Source of the DNA: Lachnospiraceae bacterium
GTDB lineage: Bacteria; Bacillota; Clostridia; Lachnospirales; Lachnospiraceae
Length of the DNA stretch: 36,474 bases
Assembly (NCBI GenBank): GCA_017619635.1
Contig: JAFZRZ010000028.1
Span: forward strand, 1-36,474
Direction of reading: 5' to 3'
The translations under genes were made by a program, and so were the position numbers. Within the stretch, counting starts at the first letter, position 1; every line of letters begins with the position of its first letter. The notes under the pieces were generated by a model. The model had not been told where the DNA came from. It made no database searches and was given only the letters and a program-made list of their open reading frames with translations. Shown one piece after another: positions 27,258 through 35,405 of the stretch.

Positions 27258-27704
27258 TCAGTTGAATGGCAGATCCTCATCTATTCCGTCAGGAATATTC
27301 ATGAATCCGTCACCTGCAGGTGCTACCGGCTGGCTGTTTGAAGGAGCTGTGAAACCTGTATCTGCTCCCGGATTATCATTCTTGCTGTCAACAAATTCAG
27401 CCTCATCTACAACCACATCGGTTGTATAAACCTTGGCACCGTCCTTGTTGGTGTAACTACCTGTCTGAATATGTCCGTAGACGCCTATGCGACGACCCTT
27501 TGTAAAATACTTTTCGATAAACTCAGCTGTACGGCCAAATGCTACACAGCTGATGAAGTCTGCTGACTGGCCATCCTGGTTGTTAGCAACTCTTCTACGA
27601 TCAACTGCAAGTGAAAATCTTGCTATTGCCATAGATGTATCATTCTGAGAATATCTAACTTCAGGGTCTCTTGCCATACGTCCAATAAGAACAACTTTAT
27701 TCAT
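27258..27704 (-). CDS. ssb: Single-stranded DNA-binding protein
   Basis: A 148-residue SSB with an N-terminal OB fold: MNKVVLIGRMARDPEVRYSQ and FISCVAFGRTAEFIEKYFTKG. A Gly/Pro/Asn-rich linker leads to the conserved acidic tip IDEDLPFN that recruits repair and replication partners. It sits in the universal rpsF-ssb-rpsR operon, 12 bases after rpsF. Confidence 0.97.
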   Translation of the reverse strand: MNKVVLIGRMARDPEVRYSQNDTSMAIARFSLAVDRRRVANNQDGQSADFISCVAFGRTAEFIEKYFTKGRRIGVYGHIQTGSYTNKDGAKVYTTDVVVDEAEFVDSKNDNPGADTGFTAPSNSQPVAPAGDGFMNIPDGIDEDLPFN

Positions 27705-27716
27705 ATAGTCTCTCCT

Positions 27717-28007
27717 TTATGCTTCTTCCTGTCTGATGCATAAGAATCTGATTACGTTGTCCATGATACGAACACGGTTCTCGATCTCAGCGGGAGCTGT
27801 TCCCTCTGCCTCGAAATGGATGAAGTAGTAAAAACCTTCATGCATCTTCTGAATCTCGTAAGCAAGTCTCTTCTTACCCCATTCATCAACGTCCGAGATC
27901 TTTCCGCCGAATCTCTCAACATAGGCTTTAACCTTGTCGATCGTAGCGTTTCTTTCTTCGTCTTCGATCTTAGCACTGACAACAACGGCTAATTCATACT
28001 TGTTCAT
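27717..28007 (-). CDS. rpsF: Ribosomal protein S6
   Basis: A 96-residue 30S protein. MNKYELAVVVSAKIEDEER, WGKKRLAYEIQKMHEGFYYF and NVIRFLCIR are typical of S6. An AAAAGGAGGT ribosome site precedes the ATG. First gene of rpsF-ssb-rpsR with a near-consensus promoter and a leader hairpin that might be the S6:S18 feedback site. Confidence 0.97.
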   Translation of the reverse strand: MNKYELAVVVSAKIEDEERNATIDKVKAYVERFGGKISDVDEWGKKRLAYEIQKMHEGFYYFIHFEAEGTAPAEIENRVRIMDNVIRFLCIRQEEA

Positions 28008-28033
28008 GCTTCTTTACCTCCTTTTGGACTCTG

Positions 28034-28052
28034 GCTCCGTTTCTCTCGGAGC
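28034..28052 (-). promoter_or_regulatory. Leader hairpin before rpsF, possible S6:S18 binding site
   Basis: A 6-base-pair stem GCTCCG / CGGAGC with a seven-base loop lies about 30 bases before the rpsF ATG. S6:S18 leader motifs are known in many bacteria and use CCG-containing bulged hairpins. The match here is suggestive only; it has no T-run, so it is not a terminator. Confidence 0.35.
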
Positions 28053-28077
28053 AAGGAATATTATTTCACGAGTGCTT

Positions 28078-28106
28078 ATTGTAACACACGAAATGTACTA
28101 TTGCAA
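28078..28106 (-). promoter_or_regulatory. Promoter for rpsF-ssb-rpsR
   Basis: TTGCAA (28101-28106) and TACAAT (28078-28083) are separated by 17 bases on the minus strand, about 70 bases upstream of rpsF. No terminator separates it from the FecR gene upstream. Confidence 0.72.
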
Positions 28107-28142
28107 GTTGAATTTAAACTCATCTTATAAAATGCTCTTTTA

Positions 28143-29528
28143 TTACGGTCTATTACCCCAATCATCTATATAATCTGTATACCCACACCTTGAACAAATA
28201 TATACATTGTAGGTTTTGGGGCCTATTGATTTTCGAGTAATATATACCATATCGTGTCCGTCACCTCCACCACGATTTTGTCCACATCTAGAACAGATCA
28301 TAGGTTCAGTACAGTTTCCTCCAGTAAAATCATGTCCTAAAGCCGGAATTATTCCTGTTTCAAGTGTCATGTGGCAGACTGTACAGTATCTTATTGATAT
28401 TCCGGCATTTTCGCAAGTCGCATCAGCGTAGACCTCCAGTTCACCCGGAACATGTCCTTTTGCCTTTATTGTTTCCGAATTCAATACTTCGCCACAAACA
28501 GTACACTTCTGTGTTCTAAGTCCGTTATCAACACATGTGGGATTTATAGTTGTCCACTCTCCCGGTGTATGATCGGTCTTTGCAATGGTCTCTTCATCAA
28601 CGACCTCACCGCAATCTTTACATTTACGCTGTCTGAGTCCCGTTGAAGAACAGGTTGCCTTCTTTACGATCTCCCAATTTCCGAGATCATGTTCATGTTC
28701 CGCAGGTGTCGGTTCTGCCTGAACAATTTCCTCAGTATTTTTCTCTGTTACAGCAGTATCTGTCTCTTTCTTTACAGAATTCTTATCTTCATCATCTTCC
28801 TGTCCCAAAAGTTCTGCGATCAGAGCAATCAGCCTCTCAACCGCATCCTCTGGAAGCTTATCATAATCAAGATGTAATACCTCGGATCCGTCCTTTCCTA
28901 CAACAAATTCAGACAGATCATCATTACCTCTTATAAGTGCGCTTTCTCCCGGTCCAAACTCTTTTTCAACTCCGTTGTATTCACCGGTACGTGTTTTAAG
29001 CCTTGTAAGAACACGACCCTCAGATACTTCTAACAGAGTATATACGAATCCATCTTCACAGTGATAAACAGTGACTCTGAAAGTTGTACCTCTTACCGAC
29101 ATCGTCGAGTTTGGAGTATCCACTTCATACGAATCATCAACTGCCAATTTAGCCGTTATCTCACTGAGTTCCGATCCTCTGTCAACAACTATCTTTATCT
29201 TACTGCTTTCCTTTGGTGAACTTGCTTCCAATTTAAAATGTGTATCGTGATCTGCGTATATATACTTATCGTTATCTACACACAGGGTAAGATCCGATGA
29301 TTCCAATACACTGACATCGTCTCCGCTATAAAGCCTCTGTCCTTTATATACCTTACCATTATTCTTTTCACCTACGACATTAACTGTACCTGAAACCTGT
29401 TCTACAGCAATGCTGCGGTATCCGTCCTTTCTCAAAAGAAGGGCAATGATTATACATATGATAATCAGTATGACGGCTATTATAACAGCCTTACCTTTCT
29501 TTGATTTCCAAAAACTCTTTTCCTCCAT
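28143..29528 (-). CDS. Membrane-anchored FecR-domain protein with Cys-rich tandem repeats
   Basis: A 461-residue protein. A short cytoplasmic start and one membrane helix (about residues 14-32) are followed by a FecR domain; its signature is TPNSTMSVRGTTFRV at 138-152. A linker rich in Glu/Thr/Pro (about 242-278) leads to three tandem units with the pattern ATC...G......KC..CGEV (C293/C303/C306, C332/C342/C345, C372/C382/C385) and two further CX2C pairs (C412/C415, C445/C448). The repeats resemble Cys-repeat modules seen in lachnospiral surface proteins and may bind metal or form disulfides. There is no TonB receptor or FecI sigma factor here, so it is not iron-dicitrate signalling. It is last in the sirtuin-cyclase-HD-GYP series. 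Confidence 0.83.
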   Translation of the reverse strand: MEEKSFWKSKKGKAVIIAVILIIICIIIALLLRKDGYRSIAVEQVSGTVNVVGEKNNGKVYKGQRLYSGDDVSVLESSDLTLCVDNDKYIYADHDTHFKLEASSPKESSKIKIVVDRGSELSEITAKLAVDDSYEVDTPNSTMSVRGTTFRVTVYHCEDGFVYTLLEVSEGRVLTRLKTRTGEYNGVEKEFGPGESALIRGNDDLSEFVVGKDGSEVLHLDYDKLPEDAVERLIALIAELLGQEDDEDKNSVKKETDTAVTEKNTEEIVQAEPTPAEHEHDLGNWEIVKKATCSSTGLRQRKCKDCGEVVDEETIAKTDHTPGEWTTINPTCVDNGLRTQKCTVCGEVLNSETIKAKGHVPGELEVYADATCENAGISIRYCTVCHMTLETGIIPALGHDFTGGNCTEPMICSRCGQNRGGGDGHDMVYITRKSIGPKTYNVYICSRCGYTDYIDDWGNRP

Positions 29529-29565
29529 AACAAATATCCTCCCACAGATACTAATGTAAAACGTT

Positions 29566-31017
29566 TTACTCTAAACACGCATAGAGATATTCTACCAACT
29601 TTCCGTCAATATTTCCAGCCTTAGCCATATCTCTCATTATATCAAATGCCTTTTCCTTAGGAATAGGTTTTTTATACGGCCTGTCCGTTGCAAGCAGAGC
29701 ATCACATATATCCGCCACTGCCATTATTCTCGAATCCACACTCAGCTGATCCGCAGTTATTCCCTTGGGGTATCCTTTCCCATTAAGGCACTCGTGATGT
29801 TGCGCCGCATATACAGGAGAATTCAAAAAGTATTTATTAAAATGAACCTTGCTAAGAATTCTTTCGGTGATCTCAACATGGCTTTCCATTATCTTTCTCT
29901 CTTCAGCCGTAAGAGTTCCCTTTACTATCCTTAAACACTCTTTCTCTTCTTCAGTAAAGAACGGAGATGCGACTCCATCCTGATCCTTGAATTCATATTC
30001 AAATATCTTTTCAAGAGCGGCCCTCTTATCCTCATCAAGGAATCCCGCTCCGTTCACGGTGTTCATGAGCTGAATGGATTCATCAACGTTGGATTCAAAC
30101 TGTTTATAATCTTCCTCGCTCTTTTTTCCTTCGAGCATTAGTACTTTTGCTTTGAGCTTATATATCTCAAGGCGTTTTTCTATATCTTTTTCATGGCCGT
30201 TTAATCTTGTTGCCTTATTCATGACTTCAAGCGGGACTGCCAGCTTACCTATGTCATGAAGGAATGCTCCCATTACAAGCTGTTCTTTTCTGTTTTCTGA
30301 GAAATACTCCTCTTCCTCGCCCTTTTCATGAAGCTCGTTTATATAATCTGCGAGCATACCACTGTATTTGGCAACCTTTCTGGTGTGGCTGGCATTGTAA
30401 GGTGTTCTTTCATCGATCGCAGCTGCCATAGCTTCCGTGAATGACCACATCTGGTCTTTCAGTTCCTGCTGATATCTCATATTTGATAAAGCGATCGCTG
30501 TCAGGCATCCCAATGCATATATGACTCTTTCCTGTACAGGATCAAACTGTGTTACTTTTCCATCTTTATCAAGCGCATTGATAAGCTGCAGTACGCCGAC
30601 AACCTCATCCTCATCATCGATCAGAGGTATGACCATCATCGATTCAGTATGATAACCAGTGATCTCATCATATTTTTTCGGACCCGAAAAATCGAATCGC
30701 GTATCCTCACGTACGTTTGCTATATTGAGAGACTCTCTGTGAATAGCAGAATATGCGCAGATATTCTCCTCTCTCATCTCAGCAGGCGGAAGGTCTATCT
30801 CCTCACCGTTTTCTCCCTTGCTGACATTCATGGACAGAGTCTTCATAACTCTGAATTCCAGTTTGTTATCTTTGTATCTGTACAAGGTGCCGGCGTCACA
30901 ATTAGTGATCTCCATACTCCTTGTTATGATCATATCAAACAGTTTGTTTCGATTCTTTTCCGCTGCCAGCGCTATACCTATGTCCAATATAACCTGAAGC
31001 TCGTCATTGCTGTTCAT
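29566..31017 (-). CDS. GAF and HD-GYP domain phosphodiesterase with an inserted segment
   Basis: A 483-residue cytosolic protein. A GAF sensor domain spans about residues 8-180 (AGTLYRYKDNKLEF, MVIPLIDDEDEVVGVLQLIN). The HD-GYP domain begins ERTPYNASHTRKVAKYS, with HDIGK at 254-258, HHE at 407-409 and GYP at 415-417; the usual HHExxDGxGYP has Asn in place of Asp. Family members hydrolyse c-di-GMP or related cyclic dinucleotides. About 95 charged residues (about 270-365) are inserted between the HD pair and the next conserved helix, which normally lie some 60 residues before GYP. GGGAG precedes the ATG; the TIM-barrel gene ends 15 bases upstream. Confidence 0.88.
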   Translation of the reverse strand: MNSNDELQVILDIGIALAAEKNRNKLFDMIITRSMEITNCDAGTLYRYKDNKLEFRVMKTLSMNVSKGENGEEIDLPPAEMREENICAYSAIHRESLNIANVREDTRFDFSGPKKYDEITGYHTESMMVIPLIDDEDEVVGVLQLINALDKDGKVTQFDPVQERVIYALGCLTAIALSNMRYQQELKDQMWSFTEAMAAAIDERTPYNASHTRKVAKYSGMLADYINELHEKGEEEEYFSENRKEQLVMGAFLHDIGKLAVPLEVMNKATRLNGHEKDIEKRLEIYKLKAKVLMLEGKKSEEDYKQFESNVDESIQLMNTVNGAGFLDEDKRAALEKIFEYEFKDQDGVASPFFTEEEKECLRIVKGTLTAEERKIMESHVEITERILSKVHFNKYFLNSPVYAAQHHECLNGKGYPKGITADQLSVDSRIMAVADICDALLATDRPYKKPIPKEKAFDIMRDMAKAGNIDGKLVEYLYACLE

Positions 31018-31032
31018 CCCGTTACTCTCCCT

Positions 31033-31803
31033 TTACAGTCTCTCCATATATTCAAGAGAACGACGTGTCTTTTCGTATCCATTCACTTCATGCAGGATAC
31101 GTACTCCTTTTTGACATGAGTCAACAAGTCCTTTAAACACTCTGTAATCAATATCGCCATCACCCACCGCCAGATGAAGATCAGCTTTTAAGTCATGATC
31201 ATTGATATGCATGTGTCTTATATAAGGTTTAAGTTTCTCAAACCATATCTTTGAATCTGTAACTGTAAGCATTGCATGTGCATAATCAAAACATACGGAA
31301 ACATTCTCTAAATCCCGTGTTCTTTCCATAAGTCCGACAAACGGTTCCGGTGTTCTTTCAAATGTATTCTCCATATAGATCTGTACATCTTCATATGCCG
31401 GTGCGATCTCATGAAGATATTCGCTCATACCCTCTAACCACTGATCGATATAAGCTTTAGTGTCCAATCCTGAAATAAGTCCCGTATGAAATACAACACC
31501 TTTGCATGATAATCTTCTTGCCACATCAAATGATCTTTTGACAAGTGTCCTGCTCCTGTCCCTTATCACACTATCCATACTTATCATCGCGATATCATAG
31601 AACACGCCATGTACCGTATCATTTTTCCTGTCCCTGTCAAGCGATTCATACATCCTTACCCTTCGCTCATACTCTTCTTCATTTTCATATACATTTGGCC
31701 AGAAAAAATCATTGTATTCAAAAGCCGCATCATATTCTTTGGATAGTTTAACGAATCTCTCTATATCATTTATATCAGGTATGATAGACCAGTCCGCTTT
31801 CAT
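31033..31803 (-). CDS. TIM-barrel protein of the sugar isomerase / endonuclease IV-like family
   Basis: A 256-residue xylose-isomerase-like barrel (AP endonuclease 2 fold). Supporting strands are KGVVFHTGLISG (His), VQIYMENTFER (Glu), VSVCFDYAHAML (Asp and His), IRHMHINDHD (His) and VRILHEVNG (Glu), which together supply the usual metal ligands. It could isomerise or epimerise a sugar, or have another metal-dependent role; the substrate is not evident. It is embedded between the cyclase and the HD-GYP gene with gaps of about 20 bases, so it probably works with or is regulated with that signalling set. Confidence 0.78.
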   Translation of the reverse strand: MKADWSIIPDINDIERFVKLSKEYDAAFEYNDFFWPNVYENEEEYERRVRMYESLDRDRKNDTVHGVFYDIAMISMDSVIRDRSRTLVKRSFDVARRLSCKGVVFHTGLISGLDTKAYIDQWLEGMSEYLHEIAPAYEDVQIYMENTFERTPEPFVGLMERTRDLENVSVCFDYAHAMLTVTDSKIWFEKLKPYIRHMHINDHDLKADLHLAVGDGDIDYRVFKGLVDSCQKGVRILHEVNGYEKTRRSLEYMERL

Positions 31804-31824
31804 TTCATTCCTTCCTTCATAAAA

Positions 31825-33666
31825 CTATGGCTCCTTTTCAGGATCCTTTTTCTTGGGTTTAAGGGCTGTAACGCTGAATACTTCTATCTTGTTACTCTTT
31901 CCTTTAAGTGGTATCTCTCCTACCGACTCAACCTCTATCCTGTCTCCAAGTGCCTCTCTTACACCTTCACTTATAAGCACCTGCCCCGGTCCAGCGTTGC
32001 TCTCAAGCCTTGCCGCTGTATTTACGGTATCTCCGATAGCTGTATAATCCATCCTGAAGTCACAGCCTATATTTCCAACTATCGCCGGTCCGTTGTTTAC
32101 ACCGACACCAAACTTAACGGTTCTGCCAAACTTCTCTTCCAATTTCTTTTCAAGTTCAGCCGAACCCTTACTGATATCCCATGCAGTTGCGACCGCTTCA
32201 TATATATAATCATCCAGATCAAACGGAGCATTGAAGATCGCCATTGCAGCATCTCCGATGAATTTATCCAGAGTTCCGTTGTGACTCAACACACAATCCG
32301 TGACATGTTTTAAGTATTCATTCAAAATCTCCACAACCTGTTCCGGTTCAAGAAGCTCGGACATTGATGTAAATCCACGGATATCCACAAATAAAAGGGC
32401 AACATCTCTTTTCTCTCCGCCCAGATGAAGTTCAAAATCACCGGTACGGGACAGTTCATCAACAACTTGGGGAGCGACATATTTTTTGAATACATCAAGA
32501 GTATGTCTTCTCCTGATCCTTTCAAGCACATATTTCTCGAGTATGAAATATATGTCCGCCAAAGCAAGTGCCACAAGCAGGTATACACAGCTTATATAGT
32601 ATCCGTTTGCGGCAAGCATCCTTCCTAAAAGTGCGTATAATATCAGCAGTATGACCGAAACAGAAATGATCAGTGCCGGTTTCTTATTCTTTGAGAATAC
32701 CAGAAATGCCACAACTATCAGTGATGTGATCAGTGCCATTAAATACTCATTGATATTGATAAGTGTCTTTCCCTGCATGTATGCCTGCAGGATATTTGCA
32801 TGTATCTCAACTCCGTACATGGAACTTCCGCGATCGGAAGCCGGCTGATATGAATCCTGAAATCCCGGCGCATACGCTCCAACAAGTACGATCGAATCCT
32901 TAAATGCATTCATCGGGATCTTATCAGAGAGCACTGCTTCCAATGATACCTCAGAAAATTCACCCGATTCACCGGAATAAAGAAATTCAAATCGGCCTGC
33001 GTTATCTGTTGCAGGAGTTACAGTTGTTCCTGACGTCTTCTCATTGTAAAGCTTATATACGGCATAGGCAAAAAAGTCATGAGTCGCACCCGCCTTACCA
33101 CTGATCTCAGCAGGAAGGGCAATGCTGTTCATGGTACTTCTTACATATCCGTCTGAAGATATGCTGGCATTCGTGAATCCGGATACTGCCACCTCGTTCA
33201 ATTCATCAAACGGCATCTCCACATCTTCAATGTGTTCGGTGTTATAGTACATCCTTCCCTTGCTGTCAGTTTCTATCGCACCTCTGTAAACGATATTTGT
33301 GCCAACAACAACTCTTCCGTCAGTCTTTTTTATCGCTTCAACAAGTTCTCCGTCATGAACCTCATCAAAATGGTCGGTAAGAATGAAGTCCATTCCCACT
33401 ACGGCCGGTGCATTCTCTTCATCTTCATACAGTTTATTTACAAGTTCAGCCAGTTTCTCTCTGGACCAAAGCGTAAAATTTCCGTATTTAGCAAGTGACT
33501 CCTCATCTATTCCGATTATTATGATCCTGCTGTCTGTTCCATTAAGTCTTGAATATATCCTGTCCGTTATAAATCTGTCCACCGGAAAGAACGGATTAAA
33601 TATAACTGCCAGCGCAACCAACACGGCAACTGCCGCAACACCTATCTTAAAGATATGTTTCTTCAT
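31825..33666 (-). CDS. CHASE2-domain class III adenylate cyclase
   Basis: A 613-residue membrane sensor. One N-terminal helix (about 7-24), an extracytoplasmic CHASE2 domain (about 28-300, with IIIIGIDEESL and ILVG-like VLVGAYAPGF...YGVEIHANILQ), three helices (about 306-324, 331-349, 355-375) and a cytoplasmic cyclase domain (about 415-600). Metal Asp residues are D428 (FVDIRGF) and D472 (FIGDA). The base-selecting residues are K468 and T542, and the transition-state pair is N549/R553, a set expected for ATP rather than GTP. All catalytic residues are present, so it should make cAMP. It lies 24 bases after the sirtuin gene. Confidence 0.93.
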   Translation of the reverse strand: MKKHIFKIGVAAVAVLVALAVIFNPFFPVDRFITDRIYSRLNGTDSRIIIIGIDEESLAKYGNFTLWSREKLAELVNKLYEDEENAPAVVGMDFILTDHFDEVHDGELVEAIKKTDGRVVVGTNIVYRGAIETDSKGRMYYNTEHIEDVEMPFDELNEVAVSGFTNASISSDGYVRSTMNSIALPAEISGKAGATHDFFAYAVYKLYNEKTSGTTVTPATDNAGRFEFLYSGESGEFSEVSLEAVLSDKIPMNAFKDSIVLVGAYAPGFQDSYQPASDRGSSMYGVEIHANILQAYMQGKTLININEYLMALITSLIVVAFLVFSKNKKPALIISVSVILLILYALLGRMLAANGYYISCVYLLVALALADIYFILEKYVLERIRRRHTLDVFKKYVAPQVVDELSRTGDFELHLGGEKRDVALLFVDIRGFTSMSELLEPEQVVEILNEYLKHVTDCVLSHNGTLDKFIGDAAMAIFNAPFDLDDYIYEAVATAWDISKGSAELEKKLEEKFGRTVKFGVGVNNGPAIVGNIGCDFRMDYTAIGDTVNTAARLESNAGPGQVLISEGVREALGDRIEVESVGEIPLKGKSNKIEVFSVTALKPKKKDPEKEP

Positions 33667-33690
33667 ACTCCACCTTCAAAATAATAGCTA

Positions 33691-34437
33691 TTACTCTTTT
33701 GTCATGATCTCAAATGCTTCTTTAAACACCTTACCGATCGAATCATGGATGACCAGATCTGCTCTTCTGTCAGCACTTGTCTCACTCTTATTGATGAGCA
33801 CAAGCTTGCTTCCCCTGAAATAATCTATAAGACCTGCTGCCGGATAAACAACAAGAGATGTTCCTCCTATGATAAGAACATCTGCTCTTGCGATGGCATT
33901 AACAGAATTGTTGATTATATCCTGATCAAGACCTTCTTCATAAAGAACAACGTCAGGTTTTACTCTTCCGCCACACTTCTCACAGACCGGTATACCCTCT
34001 GACTTAAGGATATATTTCTCATCATAGAACTCACCGCACTTCATGCAGTAATTTCTGAGGACAGAACCGTGAAGTTCATATACTGTCTTTGATCCGGCCG
34101 CCTGATGAAGTCCGTCTATATTCTGAGTTACGATAGCCTTAAGCTTGCCCATCTCTTCGAGTTTTGCCAGTACTTTATGTGCATCGTTTGGTTCAGCCTC
34201 GGGATATATCAGTTTGTCCTTATAGAACTCAAAGAACTCCTCAGGATATCTTACAAAGAATGTATGGCTCACAAGCTGTTCAGGTGTGAAATTGATCTTT
34301 AGTTTCTCATTCCACAGACCGTTACTGCTTCTGAAATCCGGTATGTTTGATTCGGTGCTGACTCCGGCACCACCGAAAAACACGATATTGTCACTGTTTT
34401 TGAGTATCTGCGCCAGTTCTTTTATCTCTTCACTCAT
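33691..34437 (-). CDS. NAD-dependent protein deacylase (sirtuin)
   Basis: A 248-residue Sir2 enzyme that removes acyl groups from lysine using NAD. Seen: FFGGAGVSTESNIPDFRS (NAD loop), TQNIDGLHQAAG, catalytic H123 in ELHGS, the zinc cysteines C131/C134 and C152/C155, and GGTSLVVYPAAGL. The sequence fits the bacterial class that deacetylates, e.g. acetyl-CoA synthetase. An AAGGAGC ribosome site precedes the ATG. It is the first gene of the cyclase/HD-GYP/FecR series, behind the plsC terminator and a TATAAT-like box with no convincing -35. Confidence 0.94.
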   Translation of the reverse strand: MSEEIKELAQILKNSDNIVFFGGAGVSTESNIPDFRSSNGLWNEKLKINFTPEQLVSHTFFVRYPEEFFEFYKDKLIYPEAEPNDAHKVLAKLEEMGKLKAIVTQNIDGLHQAAGSKTVYELHGSVLRNYCMKCGEFYDEKYILKSEGIPVCEKCGGRVKPDVVLYEEGLDQDIINNSVNAIARADVLIIGGTSLVVYPAAGLIDYFRGSKLVLINKSETSADRRADLVIHDSIGKVFKEAFEIMTKE

Positions 34438-34488
34438 ATGATCCCGCTCCTTTCTTAAACCGTTAAGACTTCTTTTCTATTATAATAT

Positions 34489-34520
34489 AAAAAAATGCCA
34501 TTCGCTACAGAATGACACTT
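34489..34520 (-). terminator. Terminator after the plsC-like gene
   Basis: On the minus strand TGTCATTC and GAATGGCA form an 8-base-pair stem (one G-T pair, six-base loop) followed by seven T residues. It isolates the sirtuin series from plsC. Confidence 0.85.
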
Positions 34521-34536
34521 TTTATAAGGCATGTGC

Positions 34537-35307
34537 TCAATGCTGAGCAACCTTGTATATCTTAAATTTTTTATTATATCCGTTCCTTGCTCTGTTTTCC
34601 TCCAGATCAACAAGTTTTTCCTCTATACGCTGCTTTATCATCTCGCCGATCTCTTTTGTGGTCTTTCCCTTATACTCCTCATAATATATCGGATCAAGGA
34701 AGCATACCTGGGTCGTGACTTTTCTGTATGAGTTAAAGTCAAACGGAAGATGCGAATCGTATAAAGCCACCGGTACTATCGTTGCCTGGGCTTTTACAGC
34801 ACACTTAAAGGCACCTGCTCGAAACTCCTGCAGATGGTTACCGTTATGATCATAACCTCCTTCAGGGAAGTATATATATCTGCGTCCCTGTCTCACTTCC
34901 TCTGTGAGTTTCTCCAGTTCGGTTACCTGCTGCCTCATATTGTGTCTTTCGAGACGCTTACCCCTTACAAGTTTTATAACCTGATTAAAAAGTAGCATCT
35001 GACTACGTTCCGCATCCGCCACAACAGAACATGGCGTCTTATGTGCTTCCATTATACCAAGTGCATCATATTTTCCCTGGTGGTTGGAATACATTATGTA
35101 TCCGCCTTCCTTTGGAAGCTTGTCATCATCTAAAACAACTGTACGTATGCGGCCGAATCGCTTTACCGAACCTATGATGCGGAGCACCAGCGCAAAACGT
35201 GCATCCTCATCATATCTATCCTCATGATCACAATAATAATCAGCCAGCAGAACATAGTATAGAATCAGTGGAATTGTAATAGTTACAAGTGCATAAAACC
35301 TAAACAT
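34537..35307 (-). CDS. 1-acylglycerol-3-phosphate acyltransferase-like protein (PlsC family)
   Basis: A 256-residue acyltransferase with an N-terminal membrane helix (about 4-22). The catalytic HX4D motif is SNHQGKYD (H76, D81). The glycerol-phosphate binding motif FPEGGYD (E149, G150) replaces the usual FPEGTRS, and AGAFKCAVKAQATIVPVAL gives the third block. It most likely acylates lysophosphatidic acid in phospholipid synthesis. It has a clear TTGCAA-17-TATAAT promoter and a terminator, so it appears to be a single-gene unit. Confidence 0.9.
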   Translation of the reverse strand: MFRFYALVTITIPLILYYVLLADYYCDHEDRYDEDARFALVLRIIGSVKRFGRIRTVVLDDDKLPKEGGYIMYSNHQGKYDALGIMEAHKTPCSVVADAERSQMLLFNQVIKLVRGKRLERHNMRQQVTELEKLTEEVRQGRRYIYFPEGGYDHNGNHLQEFRAGAFKCAVKAQATIVPVALYDSHLPFDFNSYRKVTTQVCFLDPIYYEEYKGKTTKEIGEMIKQRIEEKLVDLEENRARNGYNKKFKIYKVAQH

Positions 35308-35336
35308 AAAACATTACTCCCGACAATTTCGGTAAT

Positions 35337-35365
35337 ATTATATTAAATGCTGTTAGTTTTTGCAA
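35337..35365 (-). promoter_or_regulatory. Promoter for the plsC-like gene
   Basis: TTGCAA (35360-35365) and TATAAT (35337-35342) are 17 bases apart on the minus strand, about 30 bases before the start codon. Confidence 0.75.
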
Positions 35366-35370
35366 ACCGT

Positions 35371-35402
35371 TTGACGCGGAGTGTCAAATCACGTGTTGTG
35401 AT
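35371..35402. repeat. Two adjacent inverted repeats upstream of the plsC promoter
   Basis: TTGAC-N7-GTCAA (35371-35387) and ATCAC-N5-GTGAT (35388-35402) lie side by side between the phosphatase stop and the plsC -35 box. They could be regulator sites or a weak terminator of the phosphatase gene; the minus-strand T-run is poor. Confidence 0.4.
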
Positions 35403-35405
35403 TTT

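Noticed and set aside
28143..29528. FecR protein as an iron-citrate signalling component
   Set aside because: There is no FecI-type sigma factor or TonB-dependent receptor nearby, and the organism appears to be a Gram-positive type without an outer membrane.
30649..31119. 156-residue plus-strand open frame
   Set aside because: It is antisense to the GAF-HD-GYP gene and the end of the TIM-barrel gene, without a ribosome site or recognisable domain.
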